From: Clostridium sp.
GTDB taxonomy: Bacteria; Bacillota; Clostridia; Lachnospirales; Lachnospiraceae
Reading direction: 5' to 3'
Assembly (NCBI GenBank): GCA_018377235.1
Contig: JAGZZT010000015.1
Span: 1-64,000, forward strand
Length of the DNA: 64,000 bases
The notes beneath the pieces were generated by a model. That model had not been told where the DNA came from, did not search any database, and saw nothing but the letters and a program-made list of their open reading frames with translations. Position numbers and translations under genes: made by a program. This document shows, in pieces, positions 52,028-60,810 of this stretch. How positions within the stretch are numbered: position 1 is the first letter of the stretch; every line of letters starts with the position of its first letter.

Positions 52028-52181
52028 GCTGAAAAGGGGTAAAGCAATAAAAAGCATGAATAAATTTGTAAAAATGTGAATAATACTGTAGAAATGTATA
52101 CATTATGCACAAAAACTGGCGTGAGATCGTTTTTTTCGGTGGGAAAAGAAAAAATTCTTTTTAAAACACTAAAAATATCGA

Positions 52182-52229
52182 AAAAATCAGGCGCAGCAAT
52201 CGGATATAAGAAATCGCGCCTGATTTTTA
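52182..52229 (-). terminator. Terminator of the PrpR-type activator gene
   Basis: AAAATCAGGCGC and GCGCCTGATTTT pair perfectly around a loop of about 21 nt, with A- and T-runs on either side. It lies about 28 bp after the stop on the minus strand. Confidence 0.85.
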
Positions 52230-52256
52230 GAAGCTCTGCCCGCGGGCTGGAAATTT

Positions 52257-54233
52257 TTAGAAAATATCGTATTTTTTCATTTTTCGCCACAGTGTAGCCG
52301 GGCTGATACCAAGCTCTCGGGCTGTTTCCTTCCGGTTTCCTCTGTTTTTTTGGAGTGTTTCAGAAATTCTCTCTTTTTCACAGAGATCTATGGCTGAATC
52401 GAGAGAGGCAGAGCGGCAGGAATCTGTTCCTGAATGGATGGCGATGCTGGAAGTGCTGCTCTGTGAAGGGGTTTTATCTTTTTCACAGGGAGTATGAAGG
52501 CGGAGAATATTGACAATCTGCTCTTCTCCTATCGTATTACCATCGGATAACGTGATGATTCGTTCCAGAATATTAAACAGCTGCCTGATATTGCCGGGAT
52601 AGGACTGAGCCTCTAAAAGCCGGACTGCCTCTGGAAGGAAGGTGACAGGATGGTTTTGTTTTTCGTTGTAGGACCTGATTAGAAGCGGAATGTCTCCGTT
52701 TCTTTCCCGCAGTGGGGGAAGGCGGAGTTCCAGCACATTCAGACGGTAGAGCAGATCTTCACGGAACAGTTTCTGACAGACAAGTTCTTCCAGATCCTTG
52801 TTGGTGGCGCTGATAATTCTGATGTCCACTGGAATGATTTTATCATCGCCCAGGCGGCAGACCTCCCTCTCCTGCAGAACGCGCAGCAGTTTGGCCTGAA
52901 CATTCAAATCCATTTCTCCTATCTCGTCCAGAAATACGGTTCCTCTGTGGGCCATCTCGAAAATTCCCATTTTTCCTTCTTTGCTGGCTCCGGTGAAGGC
53001 GCCTTTCACATAACCGAACAGCTCGCTTTCCAGAAGAGACTGAGGCAGAGCTGCGCAGTTGATGGCTACAAAAGGTTCTCTGCAGCGTGAACTGGCATTG
53101 TGAATACTCTGGGCAAAAAGTTCTTTTCCAGTGCCAGTTTCTCCTGTAATCAGGACAGAACTCTGGGAGCGGGCATATTTTTTGGCCAACAGAATTGTTT
53201 CCTGGAAGACTGAGCTGCCTCCGATCATATCTTGGAAATGATTTTTAGCCGTATAGCCCCGCTTGCTCTGACTCAGACGCAGCCGTTTTTCAGCCATCTG
53301 AATGCTGCTCTCACTGGAGATAATAACTACGATGCTTTTCAGCCTTTTATTGACAATGACAGGAAGATATTCAGCCACATAGGTGTCGTTTCCTACATGC
53401 AGAATTTGTTCCGTTTTCGGCACAGTTCTGGATTCGGCCGGTGTTTTGTGATCTAAAGTCAGATAGAAGGCTGACTCTCCGGTAAACAGGAACTTTTCAA
53501 CAGACAGAAGCATCTGATCCGCTCTGGCATTGGAAAAAAGAAGCTTTCCACGGGTATCGAAATTCATGACAGCATTGGAAATTCTGTTAATAGTAGTGGA
53601 AATAGTGGTGAGAAACTCGTCTTTCCGATCCATAGATGCCAGGATATTTAACGCGCTGTCAATGGCTTGAGAAATATTGGATGGATCTACCATTAGAGGA
53701 ATATGGCGCAGTCCCATTTCCTGAATTTCAGAGATTGCCTGTTTGACGGAAAAGCCGCCGATTAAGGCCTTTGTTCCAGGCCGCAGATTTTTTTTCAACT
53801 CTTCTATAATTGTAGAAGGGGAGTTTGGCTCGATTAGCTGTACATCTAAACCAGAAATACGGCGAAAAGTCCTCATAATGTTCTGGGCTTTGTCGAACCC
53901 AATCATAGATACTTGTTCGGGAGGCGCGTCAGCTGCCTCGAAGGAACGGTAAATTTCCTCACAGAGATAGGGGACATTGATAACAGGAACGGAAACATGG
54001 CGCTCGATCAGTTTTGTATTTCGCCCTCGGCAAATGAAAATCCGGCTGCCTTCCCTAGCATATTGAAGAGCCAGTTTTAAGGTTTTCTCTCCTGTAGCTT
54101 CGGTGACAGAAATATGGTTTTCCAGGCGGCGTTCTGCAATCAGTTTTCTGGCAGTCTGGGCAAAGGTTTCGGAAGCCGCGAAAATGACGATATCAGCCGC
54201 CCGTCCTGCAGGCGCGGAGCTGGATGATTTCAT
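52257..54233 (-). CDS. Sigma-54-dependent activator with PrpR-type sensor
   Basis: A 658-residue enhancer-binding protein. The N-terminal region (about 10-180) matches the PrpR_N domain, a receptor for propionate-like or methylcitrate-like ligands. A PAS-like segment follows (about 205-310), then the AAA+ domain with GETGTGKE, GAFTGA and VFLDEIGEMD, and a C-terminal Fis-type helix-turn-helix (NRKETARELGISPATLWRKM). The start at 54233 follows GGAGGGA; the longer frame upstream is an AT-rich extension without a ribosome binding site. It is divergent from the TRAP-like permease operon, which has a sigma-54 promoter. Confidence 0.93.
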   Translation of the reverse strand: MKSSSSAPAGRAADIVIFAASETFAQTARKLIAERRLENHISVTEATGEKTLKLALQYAREGSRIFICRGRNTKLIERHVSVPVINVPYLCEEIYRSFEAADAPPEQVSMIGFDKAQNIMRTFRRISGLDVQLIEPNSPSTIIEELKKNLRPGTKALIGGFSVKQAISEIQEMGLRHIPLMVDPSNISQAIDSALNILASMDRKDEFLTTISTTINRISNAVMNFDTRGKLLFSNARADQMLLSVEKFLFTGESAFYLTLDHKTPAESRTVPKTEQILHVGNDTYVAEYLPVIVNKRLKSIVVIISSESSIQMAEKRLRLSQSKRGYTAKNHFQDMIGGSSVFQETILLAKKYARSQSSVLITGETGTGKELFAQSIHNASSRCREPFVAINCAALPQSLLESELFGYVKGAFTGASKEGKMGIFEMAHRGTVFLDEIGEMDLNVQAKLLRVLQEREVCRLGDDKIIPVDIRIISATNKDLEELVCQKLFREDLLYRLNVLELRLPPLRERNGDIPLLIRSYNEKQNHPVTFLPEAVRLLEAQSYPGNIRQLFNILERIITLSDGNTIGEEQIVNILRLHTPCEKDKTPSQSSTSSIAIHSGTDSCRSASLDSAIDLCEKERISETLQKNRGNRKETARELGISPATLWRKMKKYDIF

Positions 54234-54262
54234 GAGGTATCCCTCCTTAAAAGGTGTGTTAG

Positions 54263-54309
54263 TTTCATAAATGATAGAAAAATACGAATAAAAACTATCA
54301 TTTATGAAA
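54263..54309. promoter_or_regulatory. Enhancer-type inverted repeat for the PrpR-type activator
   Basis: TTTCATAAATGATAG (54263-54277) and CTATCATTTATGAAA (54295-54309) are a perfect 15-bp inverted repeat with a 17-nt spacer. The pair lies about 85-135 bp upstream of the sigma-54 promoter at 54395. A further similar half-site TCAATAAATGATAATAG lies at 54434-54450. Confidence 0.75.
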
Positions 54310-54394
54310 TGAATTGTTAATAAAAGTATAGAAAAAAAGGAGAGATTTGTAAAGAGGCACAGGAAATAAAAGATAAAACACAAGTTTATTAATA

Positions 54395-54411
54395 TTGGCA
54401 TGTTGTTTGCT
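54395..54411 (+). promoter_or_regulatory. Sigma-54 promoter of the TRAP-like permease operon
   Basis: TTGGCAT, five bases, TTGCT, ten bases between GG and GC. Transcription would start near 54422, about 68 nt before the start codon. Confidence 0.9.
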
Positions 54412-54489
54412 GTTATGTATATATAAAACATAATCAATAAATGATAATAGTCTGAATTATTAGACAGCAGAGAGAAAAGGGGGAATTGG

Positions 54490-55854
54490 ATGATGGTTGG
54501 AATAGGAGTCTGGGCGTTTGTGATCTACATCGCAGTGATTGTTCTGTGGATGGTTGTACTGAAAAGAAATATTGCTGAAGCTATGGGAGTAGGACTGATT
54601 GCAGCTTCTTTGTTTAACGGACCGGCCAAAATAGTGCAGACTATTGTGAAAGCAGTGGCAGGGGCGGCAGGAGAAAGCTCTTTCCTGGCTACTATGCTGT
54701 TCCTTATTATGGCTGTGATCATGACAAAAACGGGAATTATCGGGAAGCTGGTGGAGCTTTTAAACTCGATAATTGGAAGAGTGAAGGGTGGAGCAGCTTA
54801 TGTGTCTGTATGCGCCAGCTTTCTGTTTGGCCTCGTGTCTGGAAATGCTATCGCCAACTGCGCTACTGTAGGAGCAGTTACTGTGCCGTGGATGAAGGAC
54901 AGCGGCTGGCCGAAACCGGTGGCAGCTACCATGAATGCAGGAAATGCAGGAATCGGCCAGTCTATGCCGTCTTGTTCTGCTATGTTTCTTCTGGTAGGAT
55001 TGGCCGAGGTTTCGGCGGCAGTGACAGTAGCTGATGCTTATATAGCGGTTCTTTGTGCAGGTGCCTGGACGTTCCTTTATCGGCTTTTAAGAGTTTGGCT
55101 TTACGCCAGAAAATATGATGTGCAGCCAGTTCCTGCTTCTCAGATCAAGCCTTTTGGACAGTCGTTCAAAGATAACTGGACTTCTCTGCTGATGCTGTTA
55201 GGTATTGCTGTACCTCTTCTTCTCACTATGGGACCTGCAGCGGGAGCTTTGAAGGCAGTAGAGTCCTTTGGAAAAGATGGTGTATCTTCTATTAATATCG
55301 TATTGTGGGTTCCTATTGTAGTATGTATGATCTGTCTGGCAGTGGGACGAAAAAATCTGCCGAAGAAGGCCGGAGACTGGATAGAACTGATTAGAGGATG
55401 CCAGACTACATTTGCGACAGTAGGAGGAGTGCTTTTATTCGCTCTGGCAGCCAGCAACGTGCTCAGCATGGTGGGGTTTGATCAGGACTTAAAGATGATT
55501 TTAGAGTCTCTGCAGCTTCCGAATCTGATTATGATCATTTTGGCCTGTATTATGGTGGCTTTAGTAGCGGGGCCATTAAGTGCAGTAGCTACTACAGCGG
55601 CTGTTGGGCAGGTAGCGTATTCAATCTTTGTAGGGGCCGGAGCAGCTCCGATTGCAGCGGTAGCGGCCTTTATGATCTGTATTTCTACAGAAGGAGCGTC
55701 TCCGCCAAGTTCTTCTCCGATTTTTATTTCCTGCGGACTGGCGGGAGTAGAGGATCCAAGGGTGATTTTTAAGCCTTTAGTTTTTGACTATGTGCTTCCA
55801 ATTCTGGGAGTAGCTGTGCTGGTAGCTCTGGGAATACTTCCGGTTCTTCACTGA
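54490..55854 (+). CDS. TRAP/IT-superfamily large permease
   Basis: A 454-residue membrane protein with about 12 transmembrane segments. SGNAIANCATVGAVTVPWMKDSGWPKPVAATMNAGNAGIGQSMP and ISTEGASPPSSSPIFISCGLAG are the substrate loops seen in large TRAP (DctM) and related ion-transporter superfamily permeases. No periplasmic TRAP binding protein is encoded nearby, and the next gene is a very small membrane protein in place of a normal DctQ. Probably imports an organic acid, with the cog3964 enzyme (56170) acting on it. Sigma-54 controlled. Confidence 0.75.
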   Translation: MMVGIGVWAFVIYIAVIVLWMVVLKRNIAEAMGVGLIAASLFNGPAKIVQTIVKAVAGAAGESSFLATMLFLIMAVIMTKTGIIGKLVELLNSIIGRVKGGAAYVSVCASFLFGLVSGNAIANCATVGAVTVPWMKDSGWPKPVAATMNAGNAGIGQSMPSCSAMFLLVGLAEVSAAVTVADAYIAVLCAGAWTFLYRLLRVWLYARKYDVQPVPASQIKPFGQSFKDNWTSLLMLLGIAVPLLLTMGPAAGALKAVESFGKDGVSSINIVLWVPIVVCMICLAVGRKNLPKKAGDWIELIRGCQTTFATVGGVLLFALAASNVLSMVGFDQDLKMILESLQLPNLIMIILACIMVALVAGPLSAVATTAAVGQVAYSIFVGAGAAPIAAVAAFMICISTEGASPPSSSPIFISCGLAGVEDPRVIFKPLVFDYVLPILGVAVLVALGILPVLH

Positions 55855-55911
55855 TAGAAGGTTGAAAAATGATAAAATAACATGAGAAACAGTTTGATGG
55901 GAGGAGAAAAT

Positions 55912-56142
55912 ATGAAACAGATAGAAAGAGTCCTTGACCTGCTCTGCATTTTATGTACAGCCGTATTCTTTGTGGCGTCTGCTATATTAGTGCTGGCTCA
56001 GGCCTTTGCCATAGTTACATTAAACGGTCCTTTGTCTGTTAGTCTGCTGGCTCAGATTTCCAAGCCTGCGGGGATTGTATCAGCCATTGCTACAGTGCTT
56101 GCTATTGTACTGGCCTATATGAGAGGACAGATGAAATCATAA
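55912..56142 (+). CDS. Small two-helix membrane protein, permease partner
   Basis: A 76-residue protein with two transmembrane helices (about 8-32 and 46-69) and little else. It lies between the permease and the amidohydrolase in one operon, the place where a small TRAP subunit would be. It is about half the usual DctQ length, so it is either a reduced form or an unrelated accessory subunit. ATG 55912 has GGGAGGAG upstream; the frame opens earlier at 55882 but without a ribosome binding site. Confidence 0.7.
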   Translation: MKQIERVLDLLCILCTAVFFVASAILVLAQAFAIVTLNGPLSVSLLAQISKPAGIVSAIATVLAIVLAYMRGQMKS

Positions 56143-56169
56143 GATTTTACGATCAAAAGAGGAGAAAAA

Positions 56170-57318
56170 ATGCTGGATTTATTGATTATAAATGGACATG
56201 TTATAGACCCATACAGAGGCGTGGACGCTGTGGAGCCTGTAGCTGTTTACAATGGAAAAATTACAAAATATGAGGAAGGGGAACCGGCCCGTCATACGAT
56301 TGACGCAGCCGGAAAGTATGTGTTTCCAGGGCTGATAGATTCTCATGCCCATATGTTTACAGAGGGAACGGAAATCGGGATTTATCCGGATTTGGCCTAT
56401 CTGCCTACTGGAGTTACAAGCGCTGTAGACTGCTCAGCTGGAGTGGCCAATTACAGGTTGTTTCGTTCCTCAGTTATTGCCAGAAGTAAAGTGAGGATCA
56501 AGAGCTTTCTCCAGGTATGTTCCGCTGGGCTTGTCACGACCAGTTATCATGAATGTATTAATCCGGAATATTTTAATCCGGAGAAAATGGCTAGAATCTG
56601 CGATGAAAACAGGGATAATATTTTAGGACTCAAGATACGCCAGAGTGAGGAACTGGCAGAAGGGCTGGGGATCCAGCCGTTAATCGAGACGGTAAAGATT
56701 GCGGATAAAATCGGATGTCCGGTGGAAGTACACTGCACGAATATCCCTGTTCCCACCAGTGAGGTATTGAAGGTTTTAAGACCTGGAGATATTTTTGAGC
56801 ATGTGTATCAGGGGATGAAAAATACTATTTTAGATGAGAATGGAATGCTCTATGGCTGTGTAAAGGAGGCCAGAGAGAGGGGAATTCTGTTCGACACGGC
56901 AGAGGGCAGAAAACACGGAGATTTTGACGTTATGCTGGCAGCCAGAAAACAGGGGTTTACGGCAGATTTCTGCAGTACAGATTTAGTGCTGGCCAGCATG
57001 TACCGCCGTTCTATTTTTTCGCTTCCCAATTTAATGTCCCGCTACATCGCCATGGGAATTCCGCTGGCTGAAACGGTAGAAATGGCCACTTCGGCCCCGG
57101 CTAGACTGATGAAGATGGATGGCGAGATTGGATGTCTGCGCGAAGACGCAAGGGCGGATATAGCCATCTTTGACTGGCTGTTCCTTCACCAGACCTGGAG
57201 AGATTGGAAGGGAGCCGCCTTTGAGGCGGATCGAGTGCTGAAGCCTCAGATGACTATTAAAGACGGAGATATTGTGTACTGCGCTCCGGAATTCCTGTAC
57301 GAGGAGGAGTATAGGTAG
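56170..57318 (+). CDS. cog3964-type amidohydrolase/deacetylase, copy 1
   Basis: A 382-residue amidohydrolase superfamily member of the group once called dihydroorotase-like. The five metal-site residues are all present: His59 and His61 (IDSHAHMF), carboxylated Lys155 (LGLKIRQS), His188 (EVHCTN), His211 (FEHVYQG) and Asp271 (CSTDL). Characterised cog3964 enzymes hydrolyse acylated (R)-2-hydroxy acids such as acetyl-(R)-mandelate rather than dihydroorotate. Cotranscribed with the permease pair; AAGAGGAG precedes the ATG. Exact substrate unknown. Confidence 0.87.
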   Translation: MLDLLIINGHVIDPYRGVDAVEPVAVYNGKITKYEEGEPARHTIDAAGKYVFPGLIDSHAHMFTEGTEIGIYPDLAYLPTGVTSAVDCSAGVANYRLFRSSVIARSKVRIKSFLQVCSAGLVTTSYHECINPEYFNPEKMARICDENRDNILGLKIRQSEELAEGLGIQPLIETVKIADKIGCPVEVHCTNIPVPTSEVLKVLRPGDIFEHVYQGMKNTILDENGMLYGCVKEARERGILFDTAEGRKHGDFDVMLAARKQGFTADFCSTDLVLASMYRRSIFSLPNLMSRYIAMGIPLAETVEMATSAPARLMKMDGEIGCLREDARADIAIFDWLFLHQTWRDWKGAAFEADRVLKPQMTIKDGDIVYCAPEFLYEEEYR

Positions 57319-57365
57319 ACAGAGAATTTGGATATAGACAGGAGTAAAAAGTTCAAATTGATATA

Positions 57366-57442
57366 TTTCAAAAATGAAATAAATATAGTTAATATATGAA
57401 ATGCAAGTGAAATAAAAGATGAAACAAATCATTCGCATTTCA
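57366..57442. promoter_or_regulatory. Cluster of inverted-repeat candidate enhancer sites
   Basis: TTTCAAAAATGAAAT (57366-57380) and GTTAATATATGAAAT (57388-57402) form a looser copy of the dyad near the PrpR-type activator, one helical turn shorter overall. TGAAATGC...TGA and TCA...GCATTTCA (57397-57442) form a second dyad. Both lie 210-290 bp upstream of the sigma-54 promoter at 57652. Confidence 0.45.
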
Positions 57443-57500
57443 ATTATAAAACAAGAAAAACAGAAAAATCAGAGATAATTATTCTCTGAACAAGTGTGAG

Positions 57501-57540
57501 AAAGCCTGCAGAAGAAAAAAATCTTTTGCAGGCTTTTTTT
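57501..57540 (+). terminator. Terminator of the cog3964 copy 1 operon
   Basis: AAAGCCTGCA and TGCAGGCTTT pair around a loop of about 16 nt and are followed by TTTT. It separates the second and third sigma-54 operons. Confidence 0.88.
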
Positions 57541-57651
57541 GCGGCACATTTCCAGAAGAGTGGAAAACGCCTGTAAAATAAGCAAAAAAACGGAAAAAAT
57601 CGGGATGCCAGGAGTGTGGGATAGGATAAAAAATTTTGGTTTAAAACAATT

Positions 57652-57668
57652 TTGGCATACAAGTTGCT
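57652..57668 (+). promoter_or_regulatory. Sigma-54 promoter of the dehydrogenase-RraA operon
   Basis: TTGGCAT, five bases, TTGCT, ten bases between GG and GC. The run TTGCTTATATAATAGGCA is shared base for base with the promoter at 47521. Confidence 0.9.
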
Positions 57669-57721
57669 TATATAATAGGCAGAAAGTAAAAAAGAAATAG
57701 AGAGAAGCAGGAGGATAAAAA

Positions 57722-58684
57722 ATGAGCTTTAAAATTTTACTTCCACAGCCGATTTTGGAGTCAGGAAGACAGTACCTTCTGGACAAGGGCTATGAGCTGG
57801 TAGACGGTACAGGCTTCGAAGAAGGGGATATTATCAGAGATATTAAGGGCTGTGATGGAATGATTGTCCGTACAGCTAAGATTACAAGGAAAATTTTGGA
57901 AGCGGCAGATAAGCTGAAAGTAATTGCCCGCCACGGCGCAGGCTTCGATGGCGTAGATTTAGAAGCAGCCAGGGAGAAGGGAATTGTCGTTCTTTACGCT
58001 CCAAGAGCCAACAGTGAGTCTGTGGCAGAGCTGGCAGTTTTTTATATGCTTCATTGTTCCAGAAACTTTAAGCTGGTTCAAAAGCTCTACAAAGACGATT
58101 ACAGATTTGCAAAATTTAATGTAGAGAAGCACGAGTTAAACGGAAAGACATTGGGCCTTATCGGTGTAGGAAATATTGGCGGTCTGGTAGCAAAAAAAGC
58201 GGCTTTTGGTTTTAATATGAAGGTTCTGGCCTTTGATCCATATGCCAAGGAGCTTCCTGATTATATAGAGAAGGCGGGAAGCAGAGAGGAAGTATTCGAG
58301 AAGGCAGATTATGTGTCTCTCCACGTTCCGGCTACGCCTGAGACGGTTAACAGCGTAGGAGCGAAGGAATTTCAGTTGATGAAACCAACTGCCTTTTTAA
58401 TCAATACATCCCGCGGAACAGTAGTAGATGAGGATGCTCTGATCCAGGCATTGAATGAAAAGCAGATTGCAGGAGCGGCGCTTGATGTATTGAAAAAGGA
58501 GCCGATTGAGAAGGATAATCCACTTTTGGAAATGGACAACGTGGTGACAGCACCTCATATCGGAGCAGCTACCAAGGAGGCGTCCGCCCGTTCCTCTTTA
58601 ATTTGTGCGCAGGGAATTGATGACTTCCTGTCAGGCAGAAAACCGGAATTTGTAGTGCCGCCGATGAGAGATATGGTGAAATAA
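57722..58684 (+). CDS. D-2-hydroxyacid dehydrogenase (phosphoglycerate dehydrogenase-like)
   Basis: A 320-residue NAD-dependent dehydrogenase of the D-isomer family. The Rossmann loop GLIGVGNIGG (145-154) and the catalytic triad Arg231 (NTSRGTVVDE), Glu260 (LKKEPIE) and His279 (TAPHIGAAT) are intact. There is no C-terminal ACT domain, so it is the short form. First gene of a sigma-54 operon with RraA-like and SLC13 genes, so a catabolic 2-hydroxy acid is a better guess than serine synthesis. AGGAGG precedes the ATG. Confidence 0.9.
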   Translation: MSFKILLPQPILESGRQYLLDKGYELVDGTGFEEGDIIRDIKGCDGMIVRTAKITRKILEAADKLKVIARHGAGFDGVDLEAAREKGIVVLYAPRANSESVAELAVFYMLHCSRNFKLVQKLYKDDYRFAKFNVEKHELNGKTLGLIGVGNIGGLVAKKAAFGFNMKVLAFDPYAKELPDYIEKAGSREEVFEKADYVSLHVPATPETVNSVGAKEFQLMKPTAFLINTSRGTVVDEDALIQALNEKQIAGAALDVLKKEPIEKDNPLLEMDNVVTAPHIGAATKEASARSSLICAQGIDDFLSGRKPEFVVPPMRDMVK

Positions 58685-58745
58685 AAAAATAAAAATCAGA
58701 GGAAACAGAAAAATTTTAAAATTATATATAAAGGAGAATATAATT

Positions 58746-59447
58746 ATGAGCGTAGGAAACAGAGTATTTTTAAAGAGAAATCTTCCAGCACCAGAGGTAG
58801 TGGAAGCATTCCGTGAGATTCCGGCTGCTAATGTAGCAGACACAATGGGACGTTCCTGTGCCCTTACAAGCGAAATTCATTTAATCAGCAGTCCGTCCAG
58901 ACCGATGGTAGGAACAGCAGTGACAGTAAAGGCGCGCCCAGGCGACAACCTGATGCTTCATAAGGCTCTTGACATGGCCGGTGAAGGAGATGTTATCATT
59001 TTATCGAATGATGGTGACAGAACCCACTCTTTAATGGGTGAAATCATGGCAGTGTACGGAGCTCACACAAGAAAGATAGCAGGTATTGTGTTAGACGGAC
59101 CGATCCGTGACATCGAGGAGCTTTCCCAGATGGATATGCCGTTATATGCGACAGGTTCTACGCCGGGCGGCCCATACAAGGAGGGACCAGGTGAGGTGAA
59201 CGTGCCAATTTCCATTGGAAACATCGCGGTTATGCCGGGAGATATTATTTTAGGAGATAAGGATGGAGTGATTGTAATTCCAAGAAGGGATGCCCTGGAG
59301 ATTTTGGAGGCAGCTAAGAAGTACGCGGCTCTCGATGCAGGAAAGGTAGAGGCGGCCAAAAATGGAAACGCTAAACGTCAGTGGGTAATCGATACCCTTG
59401 AGAAAAAGCAGGTAGAAATTATTGATGCGGTATACGGCGAGGAGTAG
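58746..59447 (+). CDS. RraA family aldolase-like protein
   Basis: A 233-residue member of the RraA / 4-hydroxy-4-methyl-2-oxoglutarate aldolase family. The substrate and metal residues of the aldolase branch, Arg121-Asp122 in LDGPIRDIEEL, are present, as is the GE...GAHTRKIAGIVLDG core. True RNase E regulators lack aldolase competence, and RNase E is absent from most clostridia, so an aldolase or oxaloacetate-decarboxylase-type role is more likely (inference). It follows the dehydrogenase in the operon, fitting cleavage of a 2-oxo acid to pyruvate. Confidence 0.85.
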   Translation: MSVGNRVFLKRNLPAPEVVEAFREIPAANVADTMGRSCALTSEIHLISSPSRPMVGTAVTVKARPGDNLMLHKALDMAGEGDVIILSNDGDRTHSLMGEIMAVYGAHTRKIAGIVLDGPIRDIEELSQMDMPLYATGSTPGGPYKEGPGEVNVPISIGNIAVMPGDIILGDKDGVIVIPRRDALEILEAAKKYAALDAGKVEAAKNGNAKRQWVIDTLEKKQVEIIDAVYGEE

Positions 59448-59520
59448 GGAAAAACAGGAAAAATAAAGGCTTTTTTATAAATCGTTTTACAGAAAGACAG
59501 AAGTGGGAGGGGAGAGAACC

Positions 59521-60791
59521 GTGGAACCGTCGACAATTACAATTATTATACTGATTTTAGCTGTTATTTCATTTCTGCTGGAGAAAATCCAGTTAATATG
59601 ACAGTTATGCTGACTATGTGCGCCTTGGTTCTCACCGGCCTTGTGACGCCCCAGGAGGCTGTCAGCGGCTTTGCCAGCACCACGATTCTCATGCTGATTG
59701 GCGTTGTGATTGTGGGAAGCGCTCTGTTTGAGACAGGCGTATGCGACAAAGTGGCGGCTGTGGTGACCCGGTATGCGAAGACTGAGCGGCAGATGATTAT
59801 GGCAATTTTAATTCTTGCCAGCATCATGTCCGCCGGCCTCAGCAACTCAGGAACAGTAGCAGTATTTATTCCAATAATTATGGGAATTACAGCTTCCACA
59901 GATTTTTCACGGTCAAAACTTATGATGGCTGCCTTTTTAGGTTCTATGGCAGGGGGCAGATTGACGCTGGTGGGAGACGCGGCTGTAAATGTGCTGATTG
60001 GGGATCAGATTAAAGCACTGGGACAGCCCTTTGGATTTTTCGAGATTTCCAAAATAGGAGTGCCGCTTACCATTATCATGCTGATTTACATGTATTTTAT
60101 TGGATACAGATTCCTTCCGGAGCGGAATGAGTTTTCCGATGAGGACCAGATTTTCGAGGCAGGAGCCAAAAAGGACGTTCCCAGATGGAAGCAGATCGCG
60201 TCTGTAGCTGTGCTTCTGGCTGTTTTTGTGGGAATGATTTTCGAGAAGCAGACAGGAATTCCGTCCTACATGGTGGCTATTATGGGAGCGGTGGCGGATG
60301 TGCTTCTGGGAATTTTTACAGAAAAACAGGCCTACAATCTGGTAAGTATTAAAACTGTTATTTTATTAGGGGGAATGACGCCGTTAGCTATAGCCCTAAA
60401 AAACACAGGGGCGGCTCAGATTATGGCAGATATGCTCATCCGCCTGATTGGCGGTTCCACCAATGTATATTATATTACAATTGTTATTTTCATTCTTACC
60501 TGCGTGATGACCCAGTTTATGTCAAACGTGGTGACGATTACACTGCTGATGCCGATTATCATCGCTATTGCAGAGACGATAGGAGTGGTTCCATCGGCGC
60601 TTCTCATGGTATTGTGCATTGCATCTACCATGTCTATTCTGACGCCGATTGCCTGTCCGCCAGGAAATTTGATCTATGCTTATGGCGGATACAGGTTCTC
60701 TGATTACATTAAGAGCAACATTGGCCTGACACTGGTATTTCTTGCAGCCTGTATTGTGATGATTCCGCTGATTTGGCCTCTGTACGGTTAA
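59521..60791 (+). pseudogene. SLC13 family permease with a one-base frameshift near the N-terminus
   Basis: A GTG at 59521 with GGGAGGGGAG upstream opens a frame encoding a first helix (TITIIILILAVISFLLEKI), which then hits TGA at 59599. Shifting by one base at about 59589-59591 continues as PVNMTVMLTMCALVLTG, which is what SLC13 proteins have after the EKIPV motif. The paralogue at 62024 reads WEPIPIIVTA at the same place. The remaining 397 residues from ATG 59598 hold about ten helices, the two SNSGT/SNxxT-type sodium motif regions (SAGLSNSGTVAVF and FMSNVVTIT) and no other damage. Either a young pseudogene, a sequencing error, or a protein started at 59598. Confidence 0.8.
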
Positions 60792-60810
60792 AAAACAAAG
60801 GATGGAAGTT

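Noticed and set aside
54234..54437. 68-residue hydrophobic N-terminal extension of the PrpR-type activator
   Set aside because: It is very AT-rich, lacks a ribosome binding site, overlaps the enhancer and sigma-54 promoter, and is not part of PrpR family proteins; the start at 54233 has GGAGGGA.
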